From assembly GCA_030037035.1 (NCBI GenBank), contig JASHSA010000071.1, forward strand, positions 1 to 9,487: 9,487 bases of DNA, in the 5' to 3' direction. The notes beneath the pieces were generated by a model. It did not search any database. It saw only the letters and a list, made by a program, of their open reading frames with translations, and was not told the DNA's origin. A program made the translations under genes and the position numbers. Below, piece by piece: positions 5,496 to 9,487 of the stretch; the stretch's first letter is position 1; every line of letters starts with the position of its first letter. The stretch is from Thermoplasmata archaeon (GTDB taxonomy: Archaea; Thermoplasmatota; Thermoplasmata; Lutacidiplasmatales; UBA184).

Positions 5496-7115
5496 GTGGC
5501 GAAGCGAACTCGCTCCCCGGCGGGGCCGGGGGGGGAGACGTCCACGGAGTTCTCCGTGGAACTCCCCGGGAGCCGCCCTCACCAGCCGCTCGGCTTCGAC
5601 GACCTCGGGGCCTGGGCCCCTGCCGAGGCCGTGGAGGTCTCGCTCCTCCTGCGGCGGGGGGTCGCGGGTCCGCCCCTCCCTTCGATCGACCAGCTGGGCG
5701 CGGTGCCGATCCGTCGCCGCAGCTTCCTCGGTCGCGAGGAGTTCGCCCGGAGGTACTCCGCGCGCTCGGCCGACGTCGGCGCCGTCCGACGGTTCGCCGA
5801 GCGGAGCGGGCTTACCGTGCGGCGCGTCGAGACGGTCCGTCGCGCGATCACGCTCTCCGGTCCCGCACGCGAGATCGGGGCCGCCTTCGGGGTCGAGCTG
5901 CTCCGCTTCGGACGGGGAACGGCGTCGTACCGCTCGCACGACGGTCCTCTGCGCCTACCCGCGGAGCTCCTGCCGATCGTCCGCGGCGTCTTCGGTCTCG
6001 ACGGCCGACCGGCGCTCCGTCCGCATTTTCGCCGGAACACGGACCCCCGCGCGGTCGGCTACGCGGTGACGGCCGTCGGGGCCGCCTACGGGTTTCCCGC
6101 AGCCCAGACCGGGGCGGGCCAGACGATCGGCCTCCTCGAGTTCGGCGGGGGCTACTCCCCCTCCGACCTGACGCGGTACTTCGCCGGCACCGGCGTCGCC
6201 GAGCCGACGGTGGTCGCCGTCGGGCTGGACGGGGCGGAGAACGCGCCGACCGGCGACCCGAACGGCCCGGACGCTGAGGTCGAGCTCGACATCGAGATCG
6301 CCGGGACGCTCGCCCCGGGGGCGACGATCGTCGTCTACTTCGCTCCGAACACCGAGCAGGGGTTCGCGGACGCGCTCACCGGCGCGGTCCACGACAGCAC
6401 GCATCGTCCGGAGTTCGTCTCGGTCAGCTGGGGGGGCCCCGAGGAGAGCTGGTCGACGTCGGCCCGCGCCGCCCTGGAGGACGCCGCGCAGGACGGCGCC
6501 AGCCAGGGGGTCACGGTCCTCGCCGCCTCCGGCGACCAGGGAGCCTCCGACGGCGAGCCGGCCGGAACGCTCGCGGTCGACTTCCCGGCGTCGAGCCCCT
6601 ACGTCGTCGGCTGCGGGGGGACGCGCCTCGAGCTCTCGGGGACGACGATCGTCTCGGAGGTCGTCTGGAACGACCTCGCGGAGAACGAAGGGGCGAGCGG
6701 CGGTGGGGTGAGCGAGCTGTTCCCTCGGCCGACGTACCAGAGGAGCGCGAACGTGCCGCTCGCGCCGGACGGCGACAGCGGTCGGGGCGTGCCGGACGTC
6801 GCGGCCGACGCGGACCCCGAGACCGGCTACGCGGTCTTCGTGGACGGCGCTCCGGCGGTGATCGGAGGCACGAGCGCCGCCGCGCCCCTCTGGGCCGCGC
6901 TGCTCGCCCGGTGCGCCCAGGGCCTCGGCCAGGCGCTCGGTTTCGTCAACCCCCCGCTCTACGCCGCGGCGCTCGCCGCCGCCTTCCGGGGGATCACGCA
7001 CGGTTCGAACGGCGGCTACTCGGCCGGGCCGGGATGGAACCCGTGCACCGGCCTCGGCTCGCCGCACGGGGCGGCATTGCTCTCGGGGCTCGAGTCGGTC
7101 GACGGGACGCCCTAG
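5496..7115 (+). CDS. Kumamolisin-like serine-carboxyl peptidase (S53, sedolisin) with N-terminal prodomain
   Basis: A 539-aa S53 endopeptidase zymogen; family members are active at acid pH and hydrolyse proteins. The prodomain spans about 18-180 (ELPGSRPHQP, SLLLRRG, AAFGVEL) and ends near the RPHFR linker (H177-R179), where self-cleavage is expected. The catalytic domain then contains E261 and D265 in EVELD, D347 in SGDQG (oxyanion Asp) and S460 in GGTSAAAP, the full kumamolisin set (E78, D82, D164, S278). Long stretches such as VSVSWGGPEESW, CGGTRL and GRGVPDVAADADP match that family closely. At the C-terminal calcium site the two usual Asp ligands are replaced: G499 in FRGIT and N515 in GWNPCTGLGSP. 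The GTG at 5496 is chosen because it precedes the prodomain and sits 26 nt from a TATA-like element; the frame is open further left only antiparallel to nothing, as an overlap with the previous gene. No signal peptide is visible at the N-terminus (AKRTRSPAGPGGE), so the export route is unclear. Confidence 0.93.
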   Translation: MAKRTRSPAGPGGETSTEFSVELPGSRPHQPLGFDDLGAWAPAEAVEVSLLLRRGVAGPPLPSIDQLGAVPIRRRSFLGREEFARRYSARSADVGAVRRFAERSGLTVRRVETVRRAITLSGPAREIGAAFGVELLRFGRGTASYRSHDGPLRLPAELLPIVRGVFGLDGRPALRPHFRRNTDPRAVGYAVTAVGAAYGFPAAQTGAGQTIGLLEFGGGYSPSDLTRYFAGTGVAEPTVVAVGLDGAENAPTGDPNGPDAEVELDIEIAGTLAPGATIVVYFAPNTEQGFADALTGAVHDSTHRPEFVSVSWGGPEESWSTSARAALEDAAQDGASQGVTVLAASGDQGASDGEPAGTLAVDFPASSPYVVGCGGTRLELSGTTIVSEVVWNDLAENEGASGGGVSELFPRPTYQRSANVPLAPDGDSGRGVPDVAADADPETGYAVFVDGAPAVIGGTSAAAPLWAALLARCAQGLGQALGFVNPPLYAAALAAAFRGITHGSNGGYSAGPGWNPCTGLGSPHGAALLSGLESVDGTP

Positions 7116-7816
7116 GGTGGCGCGGGGGGCAGCAGCTCGGGGTCGAGCCCGAGCTGCGACCACGCTCGCCGTAGCGGCACCGGACGCCCGTCCGCCGGCT
7201 CCTGGCCTCCCCTCTCTTCGGTGAGCCCGAGTCCGAGCCCGCTCGGGTCCGCCAAGGGCTCGACACGGTAGACGCGGTCGAACGGGCGGTCGAGCGTGTT
7301 GGTCGGGCCGGCCCCCGAGGTCGCCACGAGGCTGAGCCCCTCGCGATGCAGCGTCTCGTGGACCCGGACCTCCTCGATCGACCGGGCGCGTAGTTCCGGA
7401 CGGAGGACGTCGACGTTGGCGAGCAGCACCGCCCCGGGGCGACCGCCGACGGCCGCCTCGGCGGTGAGCCGCTGGAACAGCGGCGGGAGCTGGAGGTGCT
7501 CGACGACCCGTGCGAGCTCCGCCGCCGAGAGGTCGAGGACCAGCCGCTCGACGGCGGCCCGGCCGACCTCCCCGGGGCGCAGCTGCTCGGAATCGACCCG
7601 TTCCAGGACCGGAGGACCGGCACGCGCCTCGGCCCAGGCGCGGGCCGCGGCGTGCGCCTCGTTCAACGGCGGGGCGAAATCGACCCAGGCGACACGGCTC
7701 CCGGCCCGGTGCGCGAGGGCCAGCGCGACGGCGAGGGTGACGAAGCGGTCGCGGCCATGGACGAGGATCGACTCCCGGGCGGCGGGAGTGCTGGGAGGGG
7801 CGGTCGCGGGCTGCAT
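7112..7816 (-). CDS. RecA/KaiC-like fold protein without a recognisable P-loop
   Basis: A 234-aa protein I do not recognise as a named family. Its layout looks like a RecA/KaiC-type alpha-beta core. First strand ESILVHGRDRFVTLAVALALA (starting at 15) puts HGRDRFVT where a Walker A (GxxxxGKT) would sit. Then strand SRVAWVDFAP (40-49), a helical section with strand RLVLDLSAAEL (91-101), a hydrophobic Walker-B-like strand GAVLLANVDVL (128-138), helix EVRVHETLHREG, and strand LSLVATSGAG (161-170), the place of the sensor strand. RVYRVEP follows. With no Lys-Thr P-loop, ATP hydrolysis is doubtful. The C-terminal about 40 residues are low-complexity. It lies 95 bp downstream of the HTH_10 regulator on the same strand with no TATA-like box between, so co-transcription is likely. 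ATG 7816 is chosen because the codons further upstream read as low-complexity Pro/Arg/Ser. Confidence 0.55.
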   Translation of the reverse strand: MQPATAPPSTPAARESILVHGRDRFVTLAVALALAHRAGSRVAWVDFAPPLNEAHAAARAWAEARAGPPVLERVDSEQLRPGEVGRAAVERLVLDLSAAELARVVEHLQLPPLFQRLTAEAAVGGRPGAVLLANVDVLRPELRARSIEEVRVHETLHREGLSLVATSGAGPTNTLDRPFDRVYRVEPLADPSGLGLGLTEERGGQEPADGRPVPLRRAWSQLGLDPELLPPAPP

Positions 7817-7911
7817 GGAAGCTCTTCGGCGAGACGTCGAAGCCGGGCTCGCGGGATGAGGTCGCCCCGAACCCGTTCGTACCGCCGAAGGCGTTCGGAG
7901 GACGCGCGGGG

Positions 7912-8667
7912 CTACGGGAGGAGGGTCGTCGGCCGCAGCGCGCTCTCGAGCAGCTTCTTCTCGATCAGCGCGAGCGCCTCGCTCACGCCGGATTTGCTGC
8001 GCCCGAGCTCCCGCGCGAGCTCGGTGAGCGTGATCCCTCGGGGGACGGCGAAGTAGCCGGCGGCCATCGCCTGGCTGAGGAGCCGTTGCTGGGCCTCGGT
8101 CAGCAACGGCAGGTGGCTGCGGAGCGGGCCCCGCCGGATCGACGAGACGCTGACCGCCGAACTGCGGCTGCGGGCGAACCGGAGCACCTCGTCGAACTCG
8201 GCCCGACGGCCGATCACCTCCCAGGTGAGGACGCCGTTCTGGAGGCGGAGCGGGAACTGGATCGGGAGCCGCAGCCGGCGGTAGGTGTAGACGACCGGCG
8301 GGTTGCGGTACGTGATGCGGTAGACGCAGCCCTCGCCGACCGCCGCGAGGCTCTCGACGCGGAGCACGTCCGGGTACGCCGCGATCTCCTCCGCCCAGGC
8401 CCCGGGCGGTCCTCCGGAGATCCAATGGTCGGAGATCGACGTGTGCTCGGTGAGGTCGGTGCGGTTCAGCACCTCGACGCGGACCGACCGGTGCTGCGAG
8501 GAGAACCGGCCGAACCAGAGGTCCTGGGGGATCTGGACGCGCAGCGTCGCGAGGAAGATCCGCTCCCCGGGCTCCTGCTCCTCCGAGGCCCGCAGGCCGG
8601 ACAGCCGGGAGGCCTCTTCGCCGCGCCCCGGGAGCCGGCGAACGGCGTCTCTCGAAGGGCGGTTCAC
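7912..8667 (-). CDS. HTH_10 (bacterio-opsin activator-type) transcription regulator
   Basis: A 251-aa archaeal regulator. The C-terminal HTH_10 domain spans about 188-241: LTEAQQRLLSQAMAAGYF, VPRGITLTELARELG, then SKSGVSEALALIEKKLL, which follows the family signature (LT..Q...L..A...GYF..PR..T..ELA..LG.SKS.VSE) almost residue by residue. The N-terminal region (about 36-185) is a beta-rich bacterioopsin-activator-like sensor part with no recognisable ligand motif. Residues 1-35 are polar and probably disordered. Start: GTG (8665-8667) with GAGGAGGTC about 4 nt upstream, the strongest Shine-Dalgarno sequence in the window. A TATA-like box farther upstream implies a leader of about 40 nt. It is the first gene of a probable two-gene unit with the P-loop-less RecA-like protein, which may be its partner or target. 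The signal it senses is unknown. Confidence 0.92.
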   Translation of the reverse strand: MNRPSRDAVRRLPGRGEEASRLSGLRASEEQEPGERIFLATLRVQIPQDLWFGRFSSQHRSVRVEVLNRTDLTEHTSISDHWISGGPPGAWAEEIAAYPDVLRVESLAAVGEGCVYRITYRNPPVVYTYRRLRLPIQFPLRLQNGVLTWEVIGRRAEFDEVLRFARSRSSAVSVSSIRRGPLRSHLPLLTEAQQRLLSQAMAAGYFAVPRGITLTELARELGRSKSGVSEALALIEKKLLESALRPTTLLP

Positions 8668-8670
8668 GAA

Positions 8671-8679
8671 GACCTCCTC
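8671..8679 (-). promoter_or_regulatory. Strong ribosome binding site of the HTH_10 regulator
   Basis: On the minus strand GAGGAGGTC ends four bases before the GTG start codon. It is complementary to the archaeal 16S 3' end core (GGAGGT) and supports a GTG start rather than any later ATG. Most other starts in the window lack such a site. Confidence 0.75.
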
Positions 8680-8727
8680 GCGCGCAGCGGGGCGGGAACC
8701 CCCAGCGTCGGGGGAGCGTACGTCGTG

Positions 8728-8745
8728 CGCCTATTTGCTACGATG
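8728..8745 (-). promoter_or_regulatory. Probable TATA-box promoter of the HTH_10 regulator unit
   Basis: On the minus strand TAGCAAATAGG (about 8731-8741) is the only AT-rich patch in the 147-bp gap between the TPR gene and the regulator. A start site 26 nt beyond its centre would fall near 8709, giving a leader of about 40 nt that includes the Shine-Dalgarno site. Inference from composition and spacing. Confidence 0.42.
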
Positions 8746-8814
8746 GACGCGCCCGAGGCCTTCGTCCGGAGCGAGCGCTGCCAGCGAACCAGGCGATCGC
8801 GCAACGGCCGCTCC

Positions 8815-9487
8815 TCAATCCGAGCCGGCCGGGCGCGTCTTCGGAGCTCCCCGAGCGCGTTCCGCGGGAACGCCGTAGCGGCGCAGCAGGGCGACGAACC
8901 TCGGGTCGTCCCGGATCGGGTCGAACCAGACCCCCCGATAGTAGATCCACAGCGTGCGATCCCCCTCCCGGAAGTCCTTCTCGAGCAGGTCGAGCGCCTT
9001 CTCCCGCTCGCCGAAGGCGACGTACAGCATCGCGAGCGCGGTCAGGTCGGTGTACGACTTCGCCTCCCCGCGGTCGATCTCCGCGACGAGGGCGCGCGCC
9101 GCCTCCGTCCTGCCGAGCATCGCGTTGAGGAGCGCGTGGTCGAAGCGGACGGTCTCGCCGTCGTCCGGGGCGAGCGGCGCGTCCGCCTCGCGGAGCGCCT
9201 CCGCCCGGCGACCGCAGGAGAGGAGCGCGATGCCGAGATAGACGTGCGGACCGGCGCGGGACGGATGGGCGTCGACGTCATCCTGCTGCAGGCGGATCGC
9301 GGTCTCGACGTTGCCGTCCAGCAGCTCGGCCCAGGCGAGGGTCCCGTTGGCCCGCTCGCCGGGCTCGAGGCGGATCAGCCGGCGGATCTCGGCCTTCGCC
9401 TCGTCCATCCGGTCGAGGGCGATCAGCATCAGGCCGAGGAACCGGTGGGCCGTCGCGTTGCTCGGGTTCAGCGCGAGCGCGGTGCGG
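8815..9487 (-). CDS. TPR-repeat protein, C-terminal part (5' end outside window)
   Basis: The frame runs off the right edge; 223 residues plus a TGA stop (8815-8817) are visible. Repeated helix pairs with TPR spacing are evident. Examples are ALALNPSNATAHRFLGLML, then DEAKAEIRRLIRLEPGE, AGPHVYLGIALLSCGRRAEALREA, LLNAMLGRTEAARALVAEI, and LTALAMLYVAFGEREKALDLLE. The C-terminal signature DPIRDDPRFVALLRRYGVP is characteristic of long TPR proteins in which the repeats follow an N-terminal kinase, cyclase or DNA-binding domain. That N-terminal domain would lie beyond the window, so the full function cannot be told. An internal ATG at 9429 is not the start, because the repeat pattern continues upstream of it. 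It is transcribed in the same direction as the HTH_10 unit but separated by a gap with its own promoter signal. TPRs usually mediate protein-protein contacts. Confidence 0.85.
   Translation of the reverse strand, partial: RTALALNPSNATAHRFLGLMLIALDRMDEAKAEIRRLIRLEPGERANGTLAWAELLDGNVETAIRLQQDDVDAHPSRAGPHVYLGIALLSCGRRAEALREADAPLAPDDGETVRFDHALLNAMLGRTEAARALVAEIDRGEAKSYTDLTALAMLYVAFGEREKALDLLEKDFREGDRTLWIYYRGVWFDPIRDDPRFVALLRRYGVPAERARGAPKTRPAGSD

Noticed and set aside
5955..7163. 402-codon open frame on the minus strand
   Set aside because: Antisense to the S53 peptidase, with Arg/Ala/Asp-rich composition and no recognisable motif.
7817..8425. Upstream extension of the RecA-like reading frame
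   Set aside because: It runs antiparallel in frame through the HTH_10 gene region and reads as Pro/Arg low-complexity; ATG 7816 begins the patterned protein.

Overview
The window looks like chromosomal DNA of a GC-rich archaeon. The clearest sign is the 7912-8667 regulator, which ends in a bacterio-opsin-activator-type HTH_10 domain, a family found almost only in archaea. Two start codons also sit about 26-29 nt downstream of TATA-like boxes, the spacing of archaeal leaderless transcripts. Together with a kumamolisin-type acid peptidase, this fits an acid-tolerant, possibly soil-dwelling Thermoplasmatota-like lineage, but that assignment is inference and no rRNA or other marker gene is present.

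Left part (1-1584): a 58-aa ribbon-helix-helix protein on the minus strand (85-261) faces a 111-aa winged-helix protein on the plus strand (462-797) across a 200-bp divergent region. Next comes a 228-aa all-helical protein (898-1584) that reads like a hemerythrin-type bundle lacking most iron-binding histidines.

Insert-like part (1585-3934): the 3' portion of an IS6/IS240-like DDE transposase (truncated) is followed within about 10 bp by a complete AAA/DUF4143 ATPase. The ATPase gene is visibly less GC-rich than its neighbours and is probably acquired DNA. A 256-bp gene-free stretch follows, with a faint minus-strand reading frame recalling the end of a tyrosine recombinase.

Right part (3935-9487): a sulfatase-like alkaline-phosphatase-superfamily enzyme with a Thr at the nucleophile position (3935-5434), then a kumamolisin-type S53 peptidase with prodomain (5496-7115). 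Three minus-strand genes follow: a RecA/KaiC-like protein without a recognisable P-loop (7112-7816), the HTH_10 regulator upstream of it (7912-8667), and the C-terminal part of a TPR protein that runs off the right edge (8815-9487). The peptidase and the RecA-like gene converge and share their stop codons in one CTAG.

I see no rRNA, tRNA, CRISPR array, riboswitch or recognisable complete defence system. The most interesting points are the peptidase's altered calcium site, the ligand-poor hemerythrin-like bundle, the regulator plus P-loop-less RecA-like pair, and the Thr-type sulfatase homologue. None is convincing evidence of a wholly new multi-gene system.
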